Origin: Modestobacter excelsi
GTDB taxonomy: Bacteria > Actinomycetota > Actinomycetes > Mycobacteriales > Geodermatophilaceae
Direction: 5' to 3'
DNA: 64,000 bases
Assembly: GCF_005930495.1 (NCBI RefSeq)
Contig: NZ_SJEX01000017.1
Coordinates: 1 to 64,000, forward strand
Shown here: positions 8,307-17,135 of the stretch, piece by piece
How the letters are laid out: each line of letters starts with the position of its first letter
How positions within the stretch are numbered: the first letter of the stretch is position 1
Notes under the pieces: generated by a model
The model's input: the letters and a program-made list of their open reading frames with translations, nothing else
What the model was told of the DNA's origin: nothing
Database searches by the model: none
Program-made: the position numbers and the translations under genes

Positions 8307-9796
8307 GCGCCCACCCCCGCCCGGACCGCGGCGCAGGAGAAGTGCAGCTCGGGGTCGACGACGCTGTCGGCCCGCAGCAGCTCCACGTCGGTGCGGTAGT
8401 CCATCGAGGTCAGCCACGGCACCCGGTCCCCCTGCTGGGGCAGCTGGTCGACCGCGCGCCGGATGTAGCCCGCACCGAAGTCCAGGAACGGCCGGGTGGG
8501 CATGGCCGGGTCCGCGAGCTCCGGTCGGCAGGTGTCGTACCCGTGGGTGTCCATGTGCCGCAGCAGCCGGGTGAAGTGCTCGCAGAGCAGGCCGACCTTC
8601 AGCGTCCAGGAGCTGTTGGTGTAGCCGATCGCGTAGGCGAGGTTGGGCACGCCGGACAGCATCATGCCCTTGTAGGCGACCGTCTCGGGCAGCCGCACCT
8701 CGGCGCCGTCCACGGTCAACCGGATGCCCCCGAGGGCCTGCACGTTCAGCCCGGTGGCGGTCACGATGACGTCGGCCGCCAGCTCGCGGCCGGACGCCAG
8801 CTGCACGCCCCGCTCGGTGAAGGTGGCGATCCGGTCGGTGACCACCTCCGCCGTCCCCTCCCGGATGGTGCGGAACAGGTCGCCGTCCGGGACGGCGCAC
8901 AGCCGCTGGTCCCAGGGCCCGTAGGGCGGGTTGAAGTGCTCGTCGACCGGATAGCCCTCGGGCAGGTGCTTGGTGTTGACCCAGCGGATCAACCTCCGCG
9001 CCCGCTCCGGGTGCTCCTGGCAGAAGCGCCAGATCAACCGGCCCTTGGCGATGTTCTTGCGCCGCACGATCGGGTAGGCGCGCTCCTCGCCGAGCACCTT
9101 CCGCAACCGGTTGGCCAGCTTGTCCTCGGCCGGCACCGGCAGCACGTAGCTCGGGGTGCGCTGCAGCATGGTCACGTGCCCGGCGGTCTCCGCGAGCGCG
9201 GGCACCAGGGTCACCGCGGTGGCGCCGCTGCCGATGACCACGACCCGCTTGCCGGCGGTGTCCAGGTCCGCGGGCCAGTGCTGCGGGTGCACGATCGGCC
9301 CGGCGAAGCGCTCACGCCCCTCGAAGTGCGGGGTGAAGCCCTCGTCGTAGCGGTAGTAGCCACCCGCGCAGAACAGCCAGCCGCAGGTGAGCGTCGTCCG
9401 CTCGCCGGTGCCGGTGCGCTCCACCTCGACGGTCCAGCGCGCCTCCGCCGAGGACCACGAGGCGCTGAGCACCGTCGAGTGGAACCGGACGTGCCGGTCG
9501 ATGCCGTGCTCGGCGGCGGTCTCCCGGAGGTAGGCCAGGATCCGGTCGGCCCCGGCGATGGACCGCTCGTCCCGCCACGGCTTGAACTCGTAGCCGAAGG
9601 TGTGCAGGTCCGAGTCCGACCGGATGCCCGGGTAGCGGAACAGGTCCCACGTTCCGCCGGTGGCCGCCCGCGCCTCGAGCAGCGCGAAGCTGCGCTGCGG
9701 GTGGTCGCGCTGCAGGTGGTACGCGGCGCCGATGCCGGAGATGCCGGCACCGACGACGAGGACGTCGAGGTGCTCGACCGGGGTCGGGAGGGTCAT
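8303..9796 (-). CDS. FAD-dependent Baeyer-Villiger-type monooxygenase, EthA-like
   Basis: The 497-aa product resembles mycobacterial EthA along its length: FAD motif 'VVGAGISGIGAAYHL' near residue 13, 'GGTWDLFRYPGIRSDSD', the fingerprint 'FAGPIVHPQHWP', an NADPH motif 'VIGSGATAVTLVPAL', and 'YKGMMLSGVPNLAY' near the end. These enzymes insert oxygen next to ketones or oxidise sulfur in thioamides. It is first of a three-gene minus-strand operon (monooxygenase, hydrolase, SDR). The classic logic for such a set is alcohol to ketone to ester to hydrolysis, but the hydrolase here looks impaired. A broken PucR regulator lies divergently 78 bp away. Confidence 0.92.
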   Translation of the reverse strand: MTLPTPVEHLDVLVVGAGISGIGAAYHLQRDHPQRSFALLEARAATGGTWDLFRYPGIRSDSDLHTFGYEFKPWRDERSIAGADRILAYLRETAAEHGIDRHVRFHSTVLSASWSSAEARWTVEVERTGTGERTTLTCGWLFCAGGYYRYDEGFTPHFEGRERFAGPIVHPQHWPADLDTAGKRVVVIGSGATAVTLVPALAETAGHVTMLQRTPSYVLPVPAEDKLANRLRKVLGEERAYPIVRRKNIAKGRLIWRFCQEHPERARRLIRWVNTKHLPEGYPVDEHFNPPYGPWDQRLCAVPDGDLFRTIREGTAEVVTDRIATFTERGVQLASGRELAADVIVTATGLNVQALGGIRLTVDGAEVRLPETVAYKGMMLSGVPNLAYAIGYTNSSWTLKVGLLCEHFTRLLRHMDTHGYDTCRPELADPAMPTRPFLDFGAGYIRRAVDQLPQQGDRVPWLTSMDYRTDVELLRADSVVDPELHFSCAAVRAGVGA

Positions 9797-9874
9797 GGGA
9801 GCTCCAGCATCGGGGACGACTGACTCCACTGTGCGTGACCCCGGCCACCTGCTGCCAGCACGGAGTGCACCTCC

Positions 9875-10576
9875 GTGGCCGCGGCGCGGATGGCCGCCGA
9901 GCGGGCCGAGCTGACCCGCGGTGCGCACGCCGAACGGCGGGCCGCGGTCTCGCTGCTGCTGGAGGGCGCGCCGCTGGGCCGGGCCCGGGCCGAGGCCCAG
10001 CTCGGCTACGGGCTCACCGGGCCGCCACACGGCGCTGATCGTCTGGGGCGGCTCGGGGGTCGGGGTGCCGGAGCAGCTGGAGGCCGCGGCGGAGGCGACC
10101 ATGCGGGCCGGTGGCGCCGCGCGGCGGCTGACCGTGGTGGCCGGCGCCACCGCCCTGTGGGTGTGGCTGCCGGTCGGCCGGGCAGCGACGTCGACGGCTT
10201 CCGGCGCAGCCACCTGGACGCGGCCACCACCCAGCAGGTGCTCGCCCGGCTCACCTCGCCGCAGCAGGTCGCCCGCTACGAGGACGCCCAGCTCGTCGCG
10301 CTGCTGACCAGTCAGCCCACCCGGGTCGACGAGTTCCTCGCCGACACCCTCGGCGGCCTGCTCGGTGCCGACCCCGAGCCGCAGCAGACGGTGCTGACCT
10401 ACGTGCGCGAGCTGGGCAACGCCACCCGGACGGCGCAGCAGCTCTACACGCACCGGAACACCGTGCTGCGCCGGCTGGCCCGCGCCGACGACCTGCTCCC
10501 ACGGCCGCTGGCCGACGACGTCCTCGCCGTCGCCACCGCCCTGGAGCTCCTCCGCTGGCGCGGGGCGGCCGGCTGA
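9875..10576 (+). pseudogene. PucR-family regulator, truncated and frameshifted
   Basis: The end reads as a normal PucR/CdaR C-terminus: 'LTYVRELGNATRTAQQLYTH' then 'RNTVLRRLARADDLLPRPL', the helix-turn-helix of this family. The first part (about 9875-10015) and last part (about 10185-10576) share one frame. The middle (reading TALIVWGGSGVGVPEQLEAA) is in another frame, so two compensating indels are present near 10015 and 10190. Relatives have about 400 residues, so the N-terminus is also missing. It lies divergently beside the monooxygenase operon and was probably its regulator. One intact frame does run from GTG 9875 to the stop, so a chimeric protein could be made. Confidence 0.7.
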
Positions 10577-10649
10577 GGACCCCCCGGGAGGCTGGACGGC
10601 GACGTACCCGGCGCGGGAGCCTCTCCCCAGCACAGGCTGAGGAGGCCGC

Positions 10650-11393
10650 GTGGGCGAGACGGTGCACGACCTCATCGCGCGGATGGTGGCGCTGCTGACC
10701 TCGCTGGAGGACGACGGCGACCCGGGCCGGTTCTTCCTCGGCACCTACCTGCGGATCACCCGGGCGGTGGCGGGCGCGCTGGGCGAGGGGCTGTTCGAGG
10801 ACCCCGACTGGGTCGAGGCGTGGGACGTCGACTTCGCCGGCCTCTACCTCGACGCGCTGGAGGCCTCCCGCCGGGACCCGGCCACCGCGCCGGCGCCGTG
10901 GCGGCGGGCGTTCGCGGCCTCGCCGACGCTGCGCCCGGAGGGGCACGTGCTGCTCGGCGTCAACGCGCACATCAACTTCGACCTGCCGCAGTCGCTGGTC
11001 CGGGTCATCCCGACCGAGGAGTTCGCCGACCCGGAGGCGATGGCCCGGCGCCGGCGTGACCACGAGCGGATCGACGGCGTGCTGGCCTCCCGGGTGGCCA
11101 CCGAGGACCTCGAGCTGCAGCGGGCGGGTGACCCGCGCACCTGGCTGGACCGGCTGCTCACCCCGGTCAACCACCTCGCCACCCGGGTCTTCCTGCGGGA
11201 GTCGCGGCGCAAGGTGTGGGCCAACACCACGGTGCTGCACCAGGCGCGGCTGGCCGGCGACCGGGAGTACCGGCGCCGGCTGGCCGAGCTCGAGACGCTC
11301 AGCGACGGCCGGGTCGCCGACCTGCTCCGGCCCGGCCCGGTGCTGCTCCGCCTGGCGGTGCGCGGCTTCGGCGTCTCGCTCGCTCCCGGCTGA
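10650..11393 (+). CDS. DUF5995 family protein
   Basis: A 247-aa protein starts from GTG 10650, preceded by GAGGAGG. Conserved family stretches include 'RFFLGTYLRITRAV' near residue 30 and 'HVLLGVNAHINFDLP' near 95, with a histidine-asparagine-histidine cluster, and a helical C-terminus with 'RESRRKVWANT'. No function has been established for the family. The histidine cluster could bind a metal (inference). It stands alone between the broken PucR gene and the STAND ATPase gene. Confidence 0.75.
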   Translation: MGETVHDLIARMVALLTSLEDDGDPGRFFLGTYLRITRAVAGALGEGLFEDPDWVEAWDVDFAGLYLDALEASRRDPATAPAPWRRAFAASPTLRPEGHVLLGVNAHINFDLPQSLVRVIPTEEFADPEAMARRRRDHERIDGVLASRVATEDLELQRAGDPRTWLDRLLTPVNHLATRVFLRESRRKVWANTTVLHQARLAGDREYRRRLAELETLSDGRVADLLRPGPVLLRLAVRGFGVSLAPG

Positions 11394-11467
11394 GACCCTG
11401 GCGCGGGTGCCCGCGGTGCGCCATGCTCGCTGGCGACCACGCCACTGCTCCCCCGGGAGGTGGGCCG

Positions 11468-14170
11468 GTGGACCGACCGCCGCCCGGTGCTGGGAACGGC
11501 GCGCGGTCGATCCCCACCCCGGACCAGCGCCTGCGGGTCTTCATCTCCTCGACCATGGTGGAGCTGGCCGAGGAGCGGCAGGCGGTCCGCGACGCCGTCA
11601 CCGGGCTGCGGCTGATCCCCGTGCTGTTCGAGCTCGGCGCGCGGGCGCACCCGCCGCGGGCCCTGTACCGCGCCTACCTGTCGCAGAGCGACGTCTTCGT
11701 GGGCGTCTACGGGGAGTCCTACGGCTGGGTGGCCCCCGACATGGAGGTGTCCGGCCTGGAGGACGAGTACGAGTTCTCGGCCGGCATGCCCCGGCTGGTC
11801 TACGTCCGGCGGTCGGCACCCGCGCGCGACCCCCGGCTCAGCGCGCTCATCGACCGGATGCAGGCCGCGGGCGACGTGTCCACGTCCTCCTACGACGACC
11901 CGGCGTCGCTGCGCGAGCTCGTCTCCGAGGACCTGGCCGTCCTGCTGTCGGAGCGGTTCGCCGCCCGGCGGGCCCCGCCGGGCCCCGTCCCCGGCCGGCT
12001 GCCCACCCCGGTGGCCCCCCTGGTCGACCGCACCGACGAGCGGGCGATGGTGCTGGGGCTGCTGCGCGACCCGGCCGTGCGGCTGGTGACGCTCACCGGC
12101 CCCGGCGGCACCGGCAAGACCCGGCTGGCGCTGGCCGCCGCCGAGGACCTGGTCGGCGAGCGGGACGACGTCTGGTGGGTCGACCTGGCCGCGGCGCGGG
12201 ACCCTGCAGCCGTCCCCAGCCTGGTCGCCGCCGCGATCGGGGTCCCCGCCGAGGGGCCGGTGCTGGAGCTCGTCGTCGAGCGGCTGGCCAGCCGGCGCGC
12301 GCTGCTCGTGATCGACAACGCCGAGCAGGTGCTGGCCGCCGCCCCGGACCTCTGGCACCTGCTGAGCCGCTGCGGCGGCACCCAGCTGCTGGTCACCAGC
12401 CGCAGCCTGCTGGGCCTGCGCGGGGAGCACGACGTGCCGCTCGGCCCGCTCGCCGTCCCGGGTGCGGGGGAGACGTCGCCGGACGTCGTGGCGACGGCGC
12501 CCGCCGTGCAGCTGTTCACCGCCCGCGCCCGTCGCGCCGACCCGTCGTTCACCGTGACGGCGGCCAACGCAGCGGCGGTGGCCGAGGTCGTCCGCCGGCT
12601 CGAGGGCCTGCCCCTCGCGGTGGAGCTGGCCGCCGCCCGGGTGCGGACGCTGCCGCCCGCCCTGCTGGTCCGCCGGCTGACCGCCGCACTGGACCAGGCG
12701 CTGGAGCTCCGCGACCCGGACGTGGATGCCCCGGACCGGCAGCGCACCCTCCGGACGACGATCGCCTGGAGCCACGACCTGCTCGACGACCCCGACCGGA
12801 CGCTGCTCGCCCGGCTCTCGCCGTGCACCGGCGGCTGCACGCTGGACACCGCCGAGCACATCGGCGCGGTCCACGGCGACCTCGACGTCCTGGAGAGCCT
12901 GTCGGCGCTGGTCGCGCACAGCATGCTGACCGCCACCGACACCGGGGAGGGGGAGCCGCGGTTCCGCATGTCGGCGCTGGTGCGGGCCTTCGCCGAGGAG
13001 CAGCTGCGCGAGCGGGGTGAGGAGGACCGGACCCGGCTGCGGCTGGCCGAGCACCTGGCGGCGGTGGCCCCCGCGGCGGGAGCCGGGTTGCTGGGGCCCG
13101 AGCGCGCCCGCTGGCAGGCCCGGCTGGAGGCGGAGACCGGCGACCTGCTCGCCGCCCTGGGCTGGGCGGTCGAGCACGACCGGGCCGACCTGGTCGTCCG
13201 GATCGCCGCACCGCTGGCCCGCTGGTGGTGGGCGCGCGGCCTGGTCGTCCCGCTCGCGGAGATCGCCGAGGAGACCGCCCGGCTGCCCTCCGCCGCAGCC
13301 CTCGACCCGGACGCCGGGGCGCGGCTGGCCTGGGCCTGCGGCCTGACCCGGGTGCTGCGCGGGCGGGCCGCGGGAGCGGCGGCGCTGCTGTCCAGCGTCG
13401 TCGCCGGGGCACGGGAGCGGGACGACCCCTGGCTGCTCGGGCACGGCCTGGTCGCCCTGGCCGGCACCCGCGCCCCGGACGACCCCGGGCTGCCCGGCCT
13501 GCTCGCCGAGGCGGGGACCGCCCTCCGGCGCAGCGGCGACGCCTGGTCGCTCGGCTACGCCCTGGCGTCCGCCGCCGACGCCGCAGGCGCCGTCGGCGAC
13601 CGTCCCGGCGCGGCCCGGGCCCACCGGGAGGCGCTGGAGCTGGCCCGCCGCACCGGCGACCCGCTGCTGGTCGCCGCCGTGCTGGACCGGCTCGGGATCG
13701 ACGCGGTGCTCGGCGGTGACCTCGGGGCCGCCCGGGACCGGCTGGCCGAGTCCGCGGAGCTGCACCGGCAGGTCCGCGACGCCGCGGGCCTGGCCACCTG
13801 CCTCGACGGCCTCGCCGGGCTGGTGCTGGCCCGAGGGGTGCCCCGGGCGGCGGCCCGGCTGGCCGGCGCCGCCGACGCGGCCCGGGCGGCGCTGGGCGTC
13901 GTCGGGGAGCCGCTGCTCCGCCCCTCGATCGACCGGCTGACCGCCGCCGTGCACGCCGCGCTGGACGCCGACGACGAGCCGCGGGAACGGACCGCCGGGG
14001 CGACCGCCGGCCCCTGGGCCGCGCTGGACGCCGGCCTGGCCGCGCTCGGTGCGGCCGAGGAGATCGCTGCTCGTCCCCCGTCCCGGGTCGACGGCCGTCC
14101 CGTCGCCCCGCACTCCCACCGATCGTGGAGGAGGCGACATGACCAAGCCGGCGTTGATGGCCGTCGATGA
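11468..14170 (+). CDS. STAND ATPase with N-terminal DUF4062 domain and TPR-like C-terminus
   Basis: The 900-aa protein starts at GTG 11468 behind GGGAGG. A DUF4062 domain (about 18-100, RVFISSTMVELAEERQAV) is followed by an AfsR/NB-ARC-type ATPase with P-loop 'GPGGTGKTR' near 212 and Walker B 'ALLVIDNAE' near 280, then a winged-helix-like segment and helical repeats (about 560-830). STAND proteins are ligand-triggered switches that oligomerise. DUF4062 is related to the TIR/nucleoside deoxyribosyltransferase-like fold used as a signalling or effector module. No DNA-binding domain is visible. The last 32 bases overlap the next gene. It could be a regulator or a defence-type sensor. Confidence 0.82.
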   Translation: MDRPPPGAGNGARSIPTPDQRLRVFISSTMVELAEERQAVRDAVTGLRLIPVLFELGARAHPPRALYRAYLSQSDVFVGVYGESYGWVAPDMEVSGLEDEYEFSAGMPRLVYVRRSAPARDPRLSALIDRMQAAGDVSTSSYDDPASLRELVSEDLAVLLSERFAARRAPPGPVPGRLPTPVAPLVDRTDERAMVLGLLRDPAVRLVTLTGPGGTGKTRLALAAAEDLVGERDDVWWVDLAAARDPAAVPSLVAAAIGVPAEGPVLELVVERLASRRALLVIDNAEQVLAAAPDLWHLLSRCGGTQLLVTSRSLLGLRGEHDVPLGPLAVPGAGETSPDVVATAPAVQLFTARARRADPSFTVTAANAAAVAEVVRRLEGLPLAVELAAARVRTLPPALLVRRLTAALDQALELRDPDVDAPDRQRTLRTTIAWSHDLLDDPDRTLLARLSPCTGGCTLDTAEHIGAVHGDLDVLESLSALVAHSMLTATDTGEGEPRFRMSALVRAFAEEQLRERGEEDRTRLRLAEHLAAVAPAAGAGLLGPERARWQARLEAETGDLLAALGWAVEHDRADLVVRIAAPLARWWWARGLVVPLAEIAEETARLPSAAALDPDAGARLAWACGLTRVLRGRAAGAAALLSSVVAGARERDDPWLLGHGLVALAGTRAPDDPGLPGLLAEAGTALRRSGDAWSLGYALASAADAAGAVGDRPGAARAHREALELARRTGDPLLVAAVLDRLGIDAVLGGDLGAARDRLAESAELHRQVRDAAGLATCLDGLAGLVLARGVPRAAARLAGAADAARAALGVVGEPLLRPSIDRLTAAVHAALDADDEPRERTAGATAGPWAALDAGLAALGAAEEIAARPPSRVDGRPVAPHSHRSWRRRHDQAGVDGRR

Positions 14171-15791
14171 CGACGGGCCGGTGCTGACCGCTGTGGAGCG
14201 GGACCTGCGGGCGCGGTACGCCGAGCACTACCAGGTGTACACGGCGTCCTCCGGGGAGCAGGGCCTGGACCTGCTGCGCCGGCTGCGGCTGCGCGAGGAC
14301 CCGGTGGCGCTGCTCCTGGTCGACCAGCGGATGCCCGGGATGAGCGGCGTGGAGCTGCTGGCGGCGGCGCGCAAGCTGCACCCGGAGGCCCGCCGGGTGC
14401 TGCTCACCGCCTACGCCGACACCGACGCGGCGATCAAGGCGATCAACGACGCCGACGTCCAGCACTACCTGCTCAAGCCGTGGGACCCGCCGGAGGACCG
14501 GCTCTACCCGGTGCTGGACGACCTGCTGCAGACCTGGCGGCCGCCGCCACCCGTGGCGAACCTGCGGGTGATCGGCGACCGGTGGTCGCAGGCCAGCCAC
14601 GCGGTGCGGGAGTTCCTGGCCCGGAACCTGGTCCCCTACCACTGGCTGGACGTGGAGACCGACGCGCAGGCCCGGGAGCTGCTCGACGTGGCCCAGCTCG
14701 ACGCCGGCGCGCTGCCGGTGGTCGTGCTGGACGACGGGGAGGTGCTCGTCCAGCCCGACCTGCACGAGGTGGGGGCCCGCATCGGGCTGCGGGCCCGCGC
14801 CGAGCGGCCCGGCTACGACCTGGTGGTGGTGGGCGCCGGGCCGGCCGGCCTGGCCGCCGCCGTGTACGGCGCGTCCGAGGGCCTGTCCACGCTGGTGGTC
14901 GAGTGCAGCGCTCCCGGCGGGCAGGCGGGCACCTCCAGCCGGATCGAGAACTACCTGGGCTTCCCGGTCGGCCTCTCCGGCGCGGACCTGACCATGCGCG
15001 CCCGGGAGCAGGCGATCCGGTTCGGCGCGGAGCTGCTCGTCCCCGCCGAGGTGGTCGGGGTGCGCCGGGCCGACCCCTACACGGTGGTCGCGCTGCAGGA
15101 CGGCAGCGAGGTCAGCGCCTCGACCCTGCTGGTCGCCACCGGCGTCAACTACCGCACGCTCGACGTGCCCGGGGCCGCCGGGCTCACCGGGGTCGGCGTC
15201 TACTACGGAGCGGGCCGGGCCGAGGGCGTCGACCACCAGGGCGACCGGGTGTTCGTGGTGGGCGGCGGGAACTCGGCCGGGCAGGCCGCGCTGTTCCTCT
15301 CCCAGTTCGCCGCCTCGGTGACGGTGCTGATCCGCGGCGCCGACCTGGAGTCGACCATGTCCCGGTACCTGGTCGACCGGCTGGCCGCCGAGGAGAAGAT
15401 CACCGTCGAGTACCGGACGGAGGTGGCCGGCGCGCTGGGCACCCGGCGGCTGGAGGGCCTGCGGCTCCGCTCGGGCACCGACGACCGGGAGACCCCGGCG
15501 GACGCGCTGTTCGTCTTCATCGGCCAGGCACCCCGGACCAGCTGGCTGGACGGCGTCGTCCGGCGCGACGAGCGCGGGTTCCTGCTCACCGGCACCGACC
15601 TGGGGACCGACGGCGGCATCGTCCCGCCGGACTGGCCGCTGCCCGTCCCGCCGCTGCCGCTGGAGACCTCCGTCCCGGGGGTGTTCGCGGCCGGCGACGT
15701 CCGGCACGGGTCGGGCACCCGGATCGCGTCGGCGGTGGGGGAGGGGGCGATGGCGGTCCGCTTCGCCCACCAGCGGCTGAGCTCCCGGTGA
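14139..15791 (+). CDS. Response-regulator receiver fused to thioredoxin-reductase-like flavoprotein
   Basis: The 550-aa product has three parts. A receiver domain (1-125) carries the acidic triplet DDD and phospho-acceptor Asp near 62 (LLLVDQRMPGMSG). A glutaredoxin-like linker domain spans about 130-220. The thioredoxin-reductase core has FAD motif 'VVGAGPAGLAAAVYG' near 228 and NAD(P) motif 'VVGGGNSAGQAALF' near 373. The redox CxxC of true thioredoxin reductase is absent; 'VGVYYGAGRAEG' stands there, as I remember for cNMP-linked members of this family. ATG 14139 has GGAGGAGG upstream. Its stop overlaps the kinase start, so receiver and kinase are made together. Confidence 0.88.
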   Translation: MTKPALMAVDDDGPVLTAVERDLRARYAEHYQVYTASSGEQGLDLLRRLRLREDPVALLLVDQRMPGMSGVELLAAARKLHPEARRVLLTAYADTDAAIKAINDADVQHYLLKPWDPPEDRLYPVLDDLLQTWRPPPPVANLRVIGDRWSQASHAVREFLARNLVPYHWLDVETDAQARELLDVAQLDAGALPVVVLDDGEVLVQPDLHEVGARIGLRARAERPGYDLVVVGAGPAGLAAAVYGASEGLSTLVVECSAPGGQAGTSSRIENYLGFPVGLSGADLTMRAREQAIRFGAELLVPAEVVGVRRADPYTVVALQDGSEVSASTLLVATGVNYRTLDVPGAAGLTGVGVYYGAGRAEGVDHQGDRVFVVGGGNSAGQAALFLSQFAASVTVLIRGADLESTMSRYLVDRLAAEEKITVEYRTEVAGALGTRRLEGLRLRSGTDDRETPADALFVFIGQAPRTSWLDGVVRRDERGFLLTGTDLGTDGGIVPPDWPLPVPPLPLETSVPGVFAAGDVRHGSGTRIASAVGEGAMAVRFAHQRLSSR

Positions 15792-17134
15792 CCCTGGCCC
15801 CGGACCGGGACCTCGCCACCGCGCTGCGGGGCTCCCGGTTGTTCGCGGAGCTGCCGGAGGCCGACCTCCACGTCCTGGCCGCCACCAGCCGCACCGTCGA
15901 CCTGGCGCCCGGCGAGGTGCTGATGGCCGAGGGCTCCCCACCGGAGGCGATGTACGTCGTCCTGGACGGCGAGCTGGAGGTGGCCCGGAACGTCGGTGGC
16001 TCCGACGTGCTGCTCAACGTGTGCGCCGCCGGGGACCTGCTCGGCGAGCTCGGCATCGCGCACCGCCGGCCCCGCTCCGCGACGGTCCGCGCCCGCACCC
16101 GCGCCCGGGTCCAGCGGATCGGCGCCGAGGCGCTGGACCGGCTGCTCACCCATCCGCAGTCGGCCCGGGCGCTGTTGCTGGCCGCCACCCGGCGGCTCGA
16201 CGTCGAGGAGGGGCTGGTGCGCCAGCACGAGCGGATGGCCGCGCTCGGCACGCTGTCGGCGGGCCTGCTGCACGAGCTGAACAACCCGGCGAGCGCCGTG
16301 CAGCGGGGCGCCTCCCGGCTGCGGTCGCTGCTGGCGGAGGCCACGGGCGCCGAGCAGCCGCTGCAGCGGCTGGTCGGCGCGGTACCGGCACCGGAGGACC
16401 CGCTGCTCCGCGCGGACGCCGAACGGGCGCTCACCGACGTCCTCGCCGCCGCCGGGGTGGACCGCGGCTGGGACGCCGCCGCGCGGCTGGTGCGGCTGGG
16501 CATCGACCCGGCCGCGCTGCGGACGGCGCTGGACGCCCTCCCCGCGGCCGAGCGGGGGCCGGCCGTGCACGGCACCGCCCGCGCCGGGGAGGTCGCCGCC
16601 CTCCTCGACGAGGTCTCCGCCGGCGCCGACCAGCTGTCCCGGATCGTGTCGGGGGTGCGCCCGCTGGCCTACTCCGCCGACGAGTCGATGACCGACGTCG
16701 ACGTGCACGCCAGCCTGGAGCAGGCGCTCGTGCTGCTCCGGCACAAGGTGCCCGCCGGGGTGCGACTGGTCCGTGACCTCGACCCGACCCCGCAGGTGGT
16801 CCAGGGCTGGCCCGCCGACCTGGCGCTGGTGTGGACCAATCTGCTGGACAACGCCCTGTCCGCCGTCGAGCCCGGCGGCACGGTGACGGTCCGCACCTGC
16901 GGGGAGGAGGACGCGGTGGTGGTCGACGTGGAGGACAGCGGGCCGACCGTGCCGCCGGAGGTGCTGGCCCGGGCCTTCGACGCCTTCTACACCACCAAGC
17001 CGGTCGGGGAGGGCACCGGGCTGGGGCTGGCGACCTCGCTGTCCGTGGTGGCGCAGAAGCACCACGGCCGGCTCACCCTGACCTCCGCGGACGACGTCAC
17101 CCGCGCCCGCGTCGTGCTGCCCCGGCGGCGCTGA
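15788..17134 (+). CDS. Histidine kinase with N-terminal cyclic-nucleotide-binding domain
   Basis: The 448-aa soluble protein has a cNMP-binding (Crp-like) domain at about 8-130 (GEVLMAEGSPPEAMYVVLDGE and GDLLGELGIAH). The dimerisation helix holds the phospho-acceptor His near 161 (GLLHELNNPASAV). A HATPase domain has N-box 'WTNLLDNALSAV' near 350 and 'TKPVGEGTGLGLATS' near 400. No transmembrane segment is seen, so it senses a cytoplasmic signal. The GTG overlaps the previous stop (GTGA), pairing it with the receiver-flavoprotein. The likely chain is nucleotide binding, autophosphorylation, then transfer to the receiver Asp. Confidence 0.88.
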   Translation: MTLAPDRDLATALRGSRLFAELPEADLHVLAATSRTVDLAPGEVLMAEGSPPEAMYVVLDGELEVARNVGGSDVLLNVCAAGDLLGELGIAHRRPRSATVRARTRARVQRIGAEALDRLLTHPQSARALLLAATRRLDVEEGLVRQHERMAALGTLSAGLLHELNNPASAVQRGASRLRSLLAEATGAEQPLQRLVGAVPAPEDPLLRADAERALTDVLAAAGVDRGWDAAARLVRLGIDPAALRTALDALPAAERGPAVHGTARAGEVAALLDEVSAGADQLSRIVSGVRPLAYSADESMTDVDVHASLEQALVLLRHKVPAGVRLVRDLDPTPQVVQGWPADLALVWTNLLDNALSAVEPGGTVTVRTCGEEDAVVVDVEDSGPTVPPEVLARAFDAFYTTKPVGEGTGLGLATSLSVVAQKHHGRLTLTSADDVTRARVVLPRRR

Positions 17135-17135
17135 G

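Noticed and set aside
7590-8900. Longer hydrolase reading frame starting inside the monooxygenase gene
   Set aside because: The extra N-terminal part is antisense-free shadow of the monooxygenase reading frame; the GTGA overlap at 8303-8306 gives the better start.
12549-15941. Very long open frame on the minus strand opposite the STAND and receiver genes
   Set aside because: It is a GC-skew shadow: the protein would be almost only Arg, Gly, Pro and Ala, while the plus strand encodes clear domains.
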